Shown here: in pieces, positions 6,654 through 14,402 of the stretch | How positions within the stretch are numbered: the stretch's first letter is position 1 | Layout of the letters: each line of letters starts with the position of its first letter | Virus record (IMG/VR): IMGVR_UViG_3300025418_000918 | Location: 1-32,427 of that record | Source: a virus | Strand: one strand, 5' to 3' | DNA length: 32,427 nt | Made by a program: the position numbers and the translations under genes | Notes under the pieces: model-generated | What the model saw: only the letters and a program-made list of their open reading frames with translations | Databases searched by the model: none | What the model was told of the DNA's origin: nothing

Positions 6654-7593
6654 TTTTATCCTTTTCTATTTTTTTAATAATGCTGTCTGCAAATAAACGA
6701 TGGCAATGTAGACTCGGATGACTATCCACTGGTGGAGTTTCAAAATGTTCATAATCACCTAATATCTCTAACCCAGGGTTTTTTTGAAACATATCTTCGA
6801 TACATTCGTAGGTAGAATTGTTATATTCAAATGTTATAAGTTTATCTGCCAAAAGTTCATCTTGTTTGATTAACGGTACATAGTGGGGAGACCATGTCAT
6901 GATGTAGGTCTTTATTCCTTTTTCTTCTAAACCTTGTAAAAAGGTTTTAACATTGTTAAAATCGTTGGCAATAAATTCATTGTGGAACTGAAAAAGATCC
7001 ATATTTTTATTCAACAACCATTCAGAAAATAAATCTTTATAGTGTTGACTAGGATTCCAAACATCAAATAGTCTCAACGGACGACCTACTCTATAGATAA
7101 AATCAAAGTTTGTAATACGACTTCTCGGCCAATAGGTCAGTTGAAAAACTACATGCGAAATCTCTTGGTGTTTGGTTTTTGTTAGTTGATCAAACCAAGT
7201 GGGATAATCTTGAGCAATTTGAACATCTGTCTTACCTGCAATATCCGGAGCTAGATGATCGTATAAAGTATTCCTTATAAAGGATCCATGATTATTATCA
7301 TCGTTAAGGCTTTCTGTCCAATACTCAACCATCAAGTCATTTGCACCACCGTTACTGGGATGAACTATTTCAAAAGAATCAAAATGATCAGCAACTAGTC
7401 TAGGAAATCTATGCCTGTTTTTAAACTTTAGATTAGCAGTAGTATAAAGCCAAGGGGAATATCCCTGTTCTTGTTCTTTATAAGTTTCTAACACAGGAGA
7501 AAAACTATACCACCAAAGTCCTTGACCCCAGGTAAAAGAATCACCTATAAACAACATGCCCTTTTTAGATTCAGGGTTTCCACGATATTTCAT
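6646..7593 (-). CDS. SGNH-hydrolase-like protein, paralogue D
   Basis: This is a 315-residue paralogue. Block I is GMLFIGDSFTWGQ (S19, the most GDS-like of the set), the middle block is HPSNGGAND (N81-G-G), and block V is VDSHPSLHCHRL. It shares RFPRLVADHFDSFEIVHP and a TYIMTWSPHY segment with paralogues A and B. It is the first-transcribed member of the tandem set and overlaps the poly-lysine end of the upstream gene by 4 nt (ATGA). There is no signal peptide. The likely chemistry is ester hydrolysis or acyl transfer on a glycan, inferred from family and context. Confidence 0.7.
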   Translation of the reverse strand: MKYRGNPESKKGMLFIGDSFTWGQGLWWYSFSPVLETYKEQEQGYSPWLYTTANLKFKNRHRFPRLVADHFDSFEIVHPSNGGANDLMVEYWTESLNDDNNHGSFIRNTLYDHLAPDIAGKTDVQIAQDYPTWFDQLTKTKHQEISHVVFQLTYWPRSRITNFDFIYRVGRPLRLFDVWNPSQHYKDLFSEWLLNKNMDLFQFHNEFIANDFNNVKTFLQGLEEKGIKTYIMTWSPHYVPLIKQDELLADKLITFEYNNSTYECIEDMFQKNPGLEILGDYEHFETPPVDSHPSLHCHRLFADSIIKKIEKDKNG

Positions 7594-8024
7594 TTTTTCT
7601 TTTTCTTAGGTTCGCTGGATTCGCCCCAACTGATTTCCCAATCTTTAAAGTCAGCGGCAAGACAATCCACTTTATAATCCAATCTGCCACCTACTACTTC
7701 TTGTATTTTGTTTTTAGCAGTATTACGAATACCATTTAATCCGTGTGTAAGTGCTAGATTACCTTCTTTAAGTCCGCGACGGTAAGCAGATTCATTGTGC
7801 CAAATATGTAAATTCATTTGACTCACTACCACAATAGCACGAATAGTTTCTGCTGTGATCTCAGCATCTGCTTCATTGAGTATAAGCTGAATATCGTGTA
7901 CAATATCCGCAATCTCCTGCGAATATTCTGCCTTGTGTTCTGTAATGAAAACTTCTTTTAGTTGAACAATGCTCAATCTATCAATAAGGTCGCCTAGTGT
8001 ATGCAAGTATCTTCTCTCAGTCAT
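7590..8024 (-). CDS. Conserved hypothetical protein with a Lys-rich tail, in sugar-gene context
   Basis: This is a 144-residue, mostly helical protein. The N-terminus RRYLHTLGDLIDRLSIVQLK resembles small uncharacterised proteins with a DLIDRLSI motif found beside sugar genes. I do not recall a defined function. The protein ends in SEPKKKKK, and the poly-A run runs directly into the ATGA overlap with the SGNH gene downstream. It starts in a 4-nt overlap with the preceding epimerase, so co-translation is likely. It could be a small accessory or adaptor protein. No catalytic motif is evident. Confidence 0.6.
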   Translation of the reverse strand: MTERRYLHTLGDLIDRLSIVQLKEVFITEHKAEYSQEIADIVHDIQLILNEADAEITAETIRAIVVVSQMNLHIWHNESAYRRGLKEGNLALTHGLNGIRNTAKNKIQEVVGGRLDYKVDCLAADFKDWEISWGESSEPKKKKK

Positions 8025-8956
8025 AAGTTTGTAAAGTTCCTGTTATTGTTAGTTATTACAATCGGATATGCGGCCATTAACTGTTTGATTCCGTAATCCA
8101 AATCATATTGAGGTTTCCATCCCAGTGCTTCAATCTTGTCATTAGACACAATATAGTTACGTTTATCAAAGTCTTCCTTAAAGTCGTCTTGTTTGATAAC
8201 CAGTTTGGGAATGTACTCTTTGATCTTTTCGGCTAACTCTAGTTTACTTAGATTGGCAGTACTTAGCCCTACATTGTATGCTTGACCGCTAGACTTTTCA
8301 TAGTTTTCAATCATAAACTCAAAAGCCCGAGCAATGTCTTGTACATGAATATAGTTACGTTTAAAATGTGCTTCAAATAACACAAGATACCCGTCTACCA
8401 TACTTTTGTAAACAAAATCGTTTACCAACAAGTCTTGGCGCATACGGGGACTTACACCAAACACTGTTGCCAAGCGCATGGCAATACCACCTGCGGCAAT
8501 CGCAGCATCCTCGGCCTTACACTTTGTTTCAGCATACAGACTCAAAGGTTTAAATGGGCTTTCTTCTGTGATGATTTGATCCGATGATCCATATTGACTA
8601 TTTGTATTGGGCATAATCAACATTTGATCTTTATGTAGGTATTTGGCAATCGCTTCTACATGTAAAAAGTTAACATCAATGGCTAGTTGTGGATTAGCCT
8701 TACAGGCAGGCATACCTACAATAGCAGCCAAGGGGATAATGACTTGATGCTGTTGAGTTTGATCTAATAATAGTTCGGTATCACGTACATCGCCTTGTAC
8801 AAACTTAAAATGTTCGTGCTTAAACAAATGAAATAAAGATGCTTGTTTATATAACAGATTATCAAATACTGTTACTGCATAGCCTTTATTCAATAGATGT
8901 TCTGCTAAGGTGGATCCTAGATATCCAGCCCCGCCTGTGATCAAAACAGTTTTCAC
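8021..8956 (-). CDS. NAD-dependent nucleotide-sugar epimerase/dehydratase (extended SDR)
   Basis: This 311-residue extended SDR has the NAD-binding motif TGGAGYLG (residues 7-14), an acidic residue after strand 2 (VFDNLLY), and the catalytic pair Y141-x3-K145 in SLYAETKCKAED. S120 is nearby. RNYIHVQDIARAF is the typical C-terminal substrate-domain segment. Such enzymes epimerise or dehydrate NDP-sugars in the cytosol. The exact substrate cannot be read from the sequence. The start is GTG at 8956, in a GTGA overlap with the upstream SDR. Of the three SDRs in the window this is the only one with an intact YxxxK, so it is probably active in the usual way. Confidence 0.85.
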   Translation of the reverse strand: MKTVLITGGAGYLGSTLAEHLLNKGYAVTVFDNLLYKQASLFHLFKHEHFKFVQGDVRDTELLLDQTQQHQVIIPLAAIVGMPACKANPQLAIDVNFLHVEAIAKYLHKDQMLIMPNTNSQYGSSDQIITEESPFKPLSLYAETKCKAEDAAIAAGGIAMRLATVFGVSPRMRQDLLVNDFVYKSMVDGYLVLFEAHFKRNYIHVQDIARAFEFMIENYEKSSGQAYNVGLSTANLSKLELAEKIKEYIPKLVIKQDDFKEDFDKRNYIVSNDKIEALGWKPQYDLDYGIKQLMAAYPIVITNNNRNFTNL

Positions 8957-9921
8957 TGGAACTCATCCTTGTTGGCAAGATACCAATCGTGGGCTTTCTT
9001 AAGTCCAACTTCCAACGGAGTTGTAGCTTCCCAACCTAACTGTGCTTTGATCTTGTTAGAGTCAATGCGGCGTGTGGGAATCATACTGGGCTTGCCAGTA
9101 ACATATTCAATAGGGTTAGTATTGTTAACAAGATTTTTCATAATAGACAGAACATCATTAACAGAGTAAACATTGTTACAGCCTACATTGTAAACATCAT
9201 AAGTCTCTTGTTTTTCCATTACTAACTGTACTGCTTCAACAAAGTCATCAATATATAACAAGTCACGTAGTTCTGTACCATCGCCCCATACTGGGATAGG
9301 ATTCATATTGTCTGCAACCTTACGAATAGTTGCTGGTGTAACGTGGCACTTGGCAAAGTCATACTTGTCGTGAGGGCCGTACAAGTTAGCAGGACGAATA
9401 ACCACTGTGGTCATTGGTGTGGGCAAATACTTGGCGTAAAGTTCGCATTGAACTTCTGCATAACGTTTCATCCAACCCACTGGGAAGTAAACAGGATATG
9501 GAGCATCAAACAAGAAGTCTGTTTCAACCACCGGTTCGTCGCCTTTTGGTGGATATACTGTGTTGCTACTGATAAAAATATACTTAGTAACCTTGTTACG
9601 ATAAGCACTATCGATTAGGAAGTTATTCATAGCCACATTAGGTGTAACGTGTGCAAGTGGGGATTGAACTGTGTCCACAGCATTACTGGTACTTGCGGCA
9701 GCATGAATAACCACATCACAGTCTTTGGTAACATCTAGGCAAGTGTGGTAATCTGTTAGGTCACCATTTACATATTCAACACCATTGTGCATATCACGCG
9801 GCATACGAGTATGTAAATGTACACGAATATCGGTATAGCCATCAGCTACCAGTTTGTTGGTTAGATTTTGTCCGACTAGGCCAGATCCACCTGTGATTAA
9901 AATTTTAGAAGTCTTTTCCAT
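8953..9921 (-). CDS. Extended SDR, GDP-fucose-synthase-like, lacking the catalytic Tyr
   Basis: This is a 322-residue protein with TGGSGLVGQNL (residues 10-20) for NAD(P) binding, IFISSNTVYPP, and RDLLYIDDFVEAV in the substrate domain. It resembles GDP-4-keto-6-deoxymannose epimerase/reductases, whose active site reads YGWSKR. Here the same place reads V148-G-W-M-K152-R with E156, so lysine is kept but tyrosine is valine. It has its own good RBS (AAAGGA) and an 11-nt gap from the preceding methyltransferase gene. It may use another acid (Y145 is near), or bind rather than convert an NDP-sugar. Confidence 0.8.
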   Translation of the reverse strand: MEKTSKILITGGSGLVGQNLTNKLVADGYTDIRVHLHTRMPRDMHNGVEYVNGDLTDYHTCLDVTKDCDVVIHAAASTSNAVDTVQSPLAHVTPNVAMNNFLIDSAYRNKVTKYIFISSNTVYPPKGDEPVVETDFLFDAPYPVYFPVGWMKRYAEVQCELYAKYLPTPMTTVVIRPANLYGPHDKYDFAKCHVTPATIRKVADNMNPIPVWGDGTELRDLLYIDDFVEAVQLVMEKQETYDVYNVGCNNVYSVNDVLSIMKNLVNNTNPIEYVTGKPSMIPTRRIDSNKIKAQLGWEATTPLEVGLKKAHDWYLANKDEFQ

Positions 9922-9932
9922 ATAGTCCTTTT

Positions 9933-10628
9933 TTAGTTTGATTTGATTAGCATTACTTTTAAACCTGGATCAGTAGGGAACATATCCACTATTTTGACCA
10001 GTTTAAAGTTTTCTTGTGTTAGTATATCTTCTAATATACCTTTTTGATTTAGCTGTGCAGTTATAAAAATATCTGCATCATCTGTTAGATGAGGGCGTAT
10101 GTTGGCAAAAAACTCTTTATGAGCAACAAAATCAGTGTCAATCATTAATCTTTTGCCTAGATCATACATTTCCTTAGGCATATTGGGATCTACTACATAT
10201 CCGCCGTCGTTAATCGCATTAGGGGGATTACCGACTACTAGGTCCCATATTTCAGTGTCCGGAATACCCGAAATGGTAGGTGTTACATATCCTGTAAACA
10301 CTTGATCGTAGTTTAGTTTTTTTGCATTTTGAAATCCAGTATACACAGCAAGATCATATATATCAGAAAATGTGAGTTCGTTACTGATGTCTTGTGTTAA
10401 TATTTCCCAGCCTATTCTGCCATGTCCGCAACACCATTCAAAACATCTATTATATTTTTTCTTGGCGCCGTATTTGTCGATAGCTTCTAAAAAGTAAGGA
10501 AGGTGGAAATCACCGCCACCTTTAAGATACCATTTATGGTCTATAAACTTGCCGTTGGTTAAACAGGTACGATTATGCTCGTTTAGATTTAATCCATCCA
10601 GTACAGGATTGGTAGGTACAAGGTTCAT
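9933..10628 (-). CDS. SAM-dependent methyltransferase with an NPP motif
   Basis: This 231-residue protein has motif I CFEWCCGHGRIGWEIL (residues 62-77) and motif IV LVVGNPPNAI with N134-P-P-N137. The NPP[Y/F/N] motif is typical of enzymes that methylate a planar or amide nitrogen (PrmC, RsmC and adenine-N6 types). The target cannot be told from sequence; protein glutamine, RNA, DNA base or an amino sugar are all possible. There is no target-recognition domain. It sits after a 36-nt gap carrying a TTGACA box, and its ATG has no Shine-Dalgarno. It follows the oxygenase genes and precedes the SDR pair. Confidence 0.78.
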   Translation of the reverse strand: MNLVPTNPVLDGLNLNEHNRTCLTNGKFIDHKWYLKGGGDFHLPYFLEAIDKYGAKKKYNRCFEWCCGHGRIGWEILTQDISNELTFSDIYDLAVYTGFQNAKKLNYDQVFTGYVTPTISGIPDTEIWDLVVGNPPNAINDGGYVVDPNMPKEMYDLGKRLMIDTDFVAHKEFFANIRPHLTDDADIFITAQLNQKGILEDILTQENFKLVKIVDMFPTDPGLKVMLIKSN

Positions 10629-10635
10629 ATTATAT

Positions 10636-10664
10636 AGTTTAATGTGTTAGAACAAGAATGTCAA
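10636..10664 (-). promoter_or_regulatory. Candidate internal sigma70 promoter in the long operon
   Basis: In the gap 10629-10664, the largest inside the 27-kb operon, the minus strand has TTGACA (10664-10659), a 17-nt spacer, and TAAACT (10641-10636, 4 of 6 matches). The predicted start falls at or next to the ATG at 10628, so the transcript would be leaderless. The -35 is perfect and the -10 is weak. Confidence 0.4.
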
Positions 10665-11318
10665 TCAATCTTTTACAGTGATAAATGACAAATAAGAAAC
10701 TCTTTTAAATCCATTTTTAACAGTTACTACCGAATGGCTTGGATTGTTTTTTGTAAAATCTAACAATACAAAATTACCTAAAACTGGTTGCACTAATATG
10801 TCATTATCCTGATCGTGGAGTACTAGGTGTCCTCCAAACGAATCATTATATTCTGAGACATCGTTTAAGTATATCAGTATTGCACAAATTCTTCCGGGAT
10901 TATTTCCATCTTCGTGTTTCATTATACCATCGCCGTTTGTATAGTATGTAATACTATCGTCAAACTTCATATTTTTTAAAGTTGTTACATGATTGGGATA
11001 GATATTTTTTAAATATTCGTAGATTTTAGAACGTATATGGTTATGATTTTCATAACTATTTGTATAATACCAACTTTGAAAAACAGATTTTCCCTGAGAC
11101 TTTGCTTGTTTTTTTTGTTCTTCAACTTTATCTAATGGAAAACTCCAAGAGCTGCCTGCTTGCGGGATAACTTGAAATGTACATAACCATTGATCAGGAT
11201 CTTTAATAAAAGAATCCAAAGAGCTAGATCTTATCTCTTTTAAGATATTAACATCTAGACCTATCTCATCAATATTACCTATATGGTAACCCAATGTGGT
11301 CAAACTTTTAGTTGCCAT
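10665..11318 (-). CDS. 2OG-Fe(II) dioxygenase (prolyl-hydroxylase-like), copy 1
   Basis: This 217-residue protein has the iron triad H135-x-D137 in MKHEDGNNPGRICAILIYLN and H195 in PSHSV, with R206 as the 2-oxoglutarate anchor (FKRVSYLSF). The jelly-roll spacing fits prolyl-4-hydroxylase-type oxygenases. The family hydroxylates proteins, nucleic acids or small molecules using O2 and 2-oxoglutarate. It is adjacent to a paralogue (11319-11996) sharing the H-x-DGNNPGR block. The substrate is unknown. In this context a virion protein or a sugar is plausible. The first 120 residues are diverged and may bind the substrate. Confidence 0.85.
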   Translation of the reverse strand: MATKSLTTLGYHIGNIDEIGLDVNILKEIRSSSLDSFIKDPDQWLCTFQVIPQAGSSWSFPLDKVEEQKKQAKSQGKSVFQSWYYTNSYENHNHIRSKIYEYLKNIYPNHVTTLKNMKFDDSITYYTNGDGIMKHEDGNNPGRICAILIYLNDVSEYNDSFGGHLVLHDQDNDILVQPVLGNFVLLDFTKNNPSHSVVTVKNGFKRVSYLSFITVKD

Positions 11319-11996
11319 TTATTTTTCTATGTCCATTAAATTTTTATTTGAAACAAAATCTACGTAAGCATATCTATTAAATGAATTTTTTACTTCTTCC
11401 ACTGAATGATGAATATTATGATGTTTAAAATCTAACATAACAAAAGTACCGCGAACTGGTGAAATTTCCTCATGTAGTTCACCGTCATCTATAATAAGTC
11501 GGCCACCGTCTTCTGCATTATAAGTGTCATTCAAATATATAAGAAAGACGCACAATCTGCCCGGATTGTTTCCGTCCCTATGCCTTTTAGAAAAATCCCC
11601 AGGTTCGTATAAAGTCAACATATCATTATGAAACATTTCAGCTGTTTCTAACTCTGGGTATATAGAAAGAATATATTCTGATATATATTTTCTAAAAGTT
11701 ATACACACAGCATAGACTTCACTACCGCCAAACTGCCACCATTTTTGATCCAATGCTAGATTCTTTTCTATTGTTTCCTGTCGTCTAGAATCGACTTCAT
11801 TAAATTTAAGACGAGGTTCGTAGGTGTTTCCTATTTGACCACTTATGCAATGCCAATAAATTCCATTTTTTTCTTTATCAATAGATAAACTTATTGTTTT
11901 ATCAATCAAAGAATCTACTATCTGATTATCGGGAATTATTTCATTCAAATTTCCTACATAATACCCTGTCTTTAAGTATTGTTCAACATCGATCAT
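11319..11996 (-). CDS. 2OG-Fe(II) dioxygenase (prolyl-hydroxylase-like), copy 2
   Basis: This is a 225-residue paralogue of its downstream neighbour. The iron site is H139-x-D141 in SKRHRDGNNPGRLC with H197 in NIHHSVEEV, and R208 is the probable 2-oxoglutarate anchor. FLIYLNDTYNAEDGGRLII is the conserved strand after the HxD. It starts in a 4-nt ATGA overlap with the upstream SDR and abuts copy 1 with no gap (TAA ATG). The N-terminal third differs from copy 1, which suggests the two act on different substrates or at successive sites. Confidence 0.85.
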   Translation of the reverse strand: MIDVEQYLKTGYYVGNLNEIIPDNQIVDSLIDKTISLSIDKEKNGIYWHCISGQIGNTYEPRLKFNEVDSRRQETIEKNLALDQKWWQFGGSEVYAVCITFRKYISEYILSIYPELETAEMFHNDMLTLYEPGDFSKRHRDGNNPGRLCVFLIYLNDTYNAEDGGRLIIDDGELHEEISPVRGTFVMLDFKHHNIHHSVEEVKNSFNRYAYVDFVSNKNLMDIEK

Positions 11997-12979
11997 ATTT
12001 TATAGTTTTTTGCGTAATTTTTAATAGTACTACGTAGTCCATCTTTTAACGAAGTTTTTGGTAGTATATTATATTTACGCTGTTTTTCAGCACCTAGACA
12101 ACGAAGGAGATCGCCATTGGGCTTGGTTTCATCCCAAATAATGTTCTTGGTTTTGCCAGTTAGTTCCTTATATACATCAACGATAGTTTCAATAGTATCC
12201 TTAATAGTAACTGCTTCTCCGCAACCAAAGTTAATAACGTCATTGACTTCATTAACTACACAATCAATAGTAGCCTGTGCAACGTCATCTCCGAACACAA
12301 AGTCTCTACGTGCAGATCCGTTACCCCAACATATCATTTCGCTGCCTTCTACATTGAACAGTTTCCATACATTGGATCCAATAACTGTGGCATCTTGTGA
12401 GAACTTGTCATTTACACCGTAGATATTACTAGGTCGAATGATTGTCCATTTGGTCCAGCCATGCTGTACTTTTAATGCATCAATAGCCAGCTCGCCCATG
12501 CGTTTAGTCCAGCCGGGGTGCCAATCATTCTTACTGGGCATAGTACTCCACACAGTATCTTCTTCCATTACATCAGCAGGAGCATATACTCCCACAGATG
12601 ACAGATATACAAACCAATCTACCTTGGCATCAAACGCTGCCTTAATCACATTGGTATTAAACATCATCATGGGAAACACATAATCAGCAGGGCTTTTAGC
12701 AGTTCGGCTAGGACTGCCTTTGATTCCAGCAATGTGTAACACCACATCTACATGACGTTTTTTAAAGAAAGACTCAACTTGATCCATATAGGTTAAATCA
12801 ATCTTTACGCCGATACAACGGCCGGCAAACTCTGCTTCTAGGCTATGTATCTCTGGTGTAATGTTAATGTCCATGGCATAGACAATGTCAGCACCCTGTT
12901 CTAGGCACTTGCGTATTGTAGGAAGGCCAACAAGTCCTGCGGCTCCGGTTACTACTACTCGTTTGTTTGTTAGTTTCAT
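11993..12979 (-). CDS. Extended SDR epimerase/dehydratase lacking the catalytic Tyr
   Basis: This 328-residue protein has VVVTGAAGLVGLPT (residues 8-21) for cofactor binding, VYLSSVGVYAP, and RRDFVFGDDVAQATID in the substrate domain. At the active site P155-G-W-T-K159-R replaces the Y-x-x-x-K pattern. The lysine is in place and the tyrosine is proline. The same position is valine in the SDR at 8953-9921, so the loss is shared by two diverged paralogues. It is likely a nucleotide-sugar enzyme with changed chemistry or a non-catalytic binder. It lies 4 nt after the glycosyltransferase-like gene on the transcript. Confidence 0.8.
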   Translation of the reverse strand: MKLTNKRVVVTGAAGLVGLPTIRKCLEQGADIVYAMDINITPEIHSLEAEFAGRCIGVKIDLTYMDQVESFFKKRHVDVVLHIAGIKGSPSRTAKSPADYVFPMMMFNTNVIKAAFDAKVDWFVYLSSVGVYAPADVMEEDTVWSTMPSKNDWHPGWTKRMGELAIDALKVQHGWTKWTIIRPSNIYGVNDKFSQDATVIGSNVWKLFNVEGSEMICWGNGSARRDFVFGDDVAQATIDCVVNEVNDVINFGCGEAVTIKDTIETIVDVYKELTGKTKNIIWDETKPNGDLLRCLGAEKQRKYNILPKTSLKDGLRSTIKNYAKNYKI

Positions 12980-12983
12980 ATGA

Positions 12984-14402
12984 TTATAATGTTGAAAAGA
13001 AATCTTCTAAAGGGTTATAGTTCTTTAGACTTAAAAAATGTTGTTGGTTATAGATTAATATATCAGTTAATGAGTAATACCAGTTATGGAGTTCTTCCAT
13101 ACTCATTGCCTTAAATCTATTAATTTCTGCCACAATCATTTTGAGGCGGGTTTTAGGATCTGCTTCTAGGGCATAACTTTCGTCAATGTAGGGATGAAAT
13201 GTTTTAAATCCCAATCGTCGAATTTCATCTAGGCCATTGTGATTGCCTAGATAGATAAATGGTTGTAGATTAAGGATAGGCCTAAATGTTTTTTCAGATA
13301 AAAATGGACTCCATTTAACACCATTATCAAACTGTGTTTCAGATGTAATGTGTAAGTAGGTGTCTAGGTAGTATTCCTTTTTATTGTTCTCATTGGTTTG
13401 GAATCCTTCTTTGCCCTGCGGAGTTAACTCTTGTGTATCTATTTCATAGGGCAACATATCGATGATAGTTTTTACTCCCTGAGCTATTTCTTCCTTTGTA
13501 CCATCGATTAACTTTGCCATTTCTGATTCAGGTTCCCGATGCACTGTAGTTAAGAAACTAAACAAACTATCATCCAACCAGTTATTACGAATAGCTTCAT
13601 GCATTAGTGCAAGTCTATGAGCTCTATTCATGCTTCGATTCCAAGATAAGAATCGTTTGGGACGAACGACTGAAGAGTCTAAATCAGAAACTTTTACATA
13701 ATCGCTTTCATAACTAAGTGATGATCTTGGAATAGGATAGCGATGTGCTATGGCAACTTGTTGTTCCATCGATGCATGTGAAGTACCTAGTTTTGCTTTA
13801 CCAAAGTTTCTAGAGTGATAATCGTTTCGAATATTACCTTGTAGTAACAAAACATTCTCACCGGGTACACCCAATCGTCCTAAAGCAATTTCCATAAAGT
13901 TTGTGGTATATTCACAAACAGCAGGTTCAGTTAAACAAGAAATTAAAACTTTGATTTTACCTTTGGCAAAAACTTCCCGAGTTTTAGGAGATAATGTATC
14001 TGGAAAATGATAGTTATGAGTTTCGCCATCTAATGTAAACTTAAAATCGCCATAAATCGCATCTGTACTCCAGTGATGAAGTTCAATAGGATAAAGATAA
14101 ATGCAATCATCGTTTTCATCAACATCATCTATAGACACTATGTTTTCAATACCGTAGTGTTTATGAAAGTAATAAAAAACATTCGAGTGTACAAATATAT
14201 CTCCATCCTGAGGACCTATATGATAGTTATTAAATCTAAAATACATATTACCATCCAGATTAACTTCAACAGTATTAGTTGTTAACCAGTTTTTTATATA
14301 TTCTAAAATAACAGGATGAGTACCATTAGCCAATGGCATTTGTTTGTTATCTGTTGTAGTGAACCAGTTAGAGTAAACTAACTTATATTTGCTTTGACTC
14401 AT
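12984..14402 (-). CDS. Glycosyltransferase-like protein, paralogue 1
   Basis: This is a 472-residue cytosolic protein of a family I know only as uncharacterised phage or marine proteins. It shares three regions with the 14383-15780 product: KLVYSNWFTTTDNKQMPLAN at the N-terminus, KRFLSWNRSMNRAHRLALMH in the middle, and FLSEKTFRPILNLQPFIYLG followed by LGFKTFHPYIDESY at residues 367-410. The SEKTFRP-x-N-x-QPF-I block recalls the donor-sugar region of GT-B enzymes such as exostosins and fucosyltransferases (an EK/EKxF motif). Glycosyl transfer is therefore an inference. The same C-terminal domain is fused to an SGNH domain at 16911-19355. It overlaps the upstream paralogue by 20 nt. Confidence 0.6.
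   Translation of the reverse strand: MSQSKYKLVYSNWFTTTDNKQMPLANGTHPVILEYIKNWLTTNTVEVNLDGNMYFRFNNYHIGPQDGDIFVHSNVFYYFHKHYGIENIVSIDDVDENDDCIYLYPIELHHWSTDAIYGDFKFTLDGETHNYHFPDTLSPKTREVFAKGKIKVLISCLTEPAVCEYTTNFMEIALGRLGVPGENVLLLQGNIRNDYHSRNFGKAKLGTSHASMEQQVAIAHRYPIPRSSLSYESDYVKVSDLDSSVVRPKRFLSWNRSMNRAHRLALMHEAIRNNWLDDSLFSFLTTVHREPESEMAKLIDGTKEEIAQGVKTIIDMLPYEIDTQELTPQGKEGFQTNENNKKEYYLDTYLHITSETQFDNGVKWSPFLSEKTFRPILNLQPFIYLGNHNGLDEIRRLGFKTFHPYIDESYALEADPKTRLKMIVAEINRFKAMSMEELHNWYYSLTDILIYNQQHFLSLKNYNPLEDFFSTL

Noticed and set aside
7590-7612. Poly-A run at the end of the 144-residue gene as a programmed frameshift site
   Set aside because: The run encodes a lysine tail and leads into a normal ATGA stop/start overlap. 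No downstream stimulatory structure was seen and a fusion is not needed.
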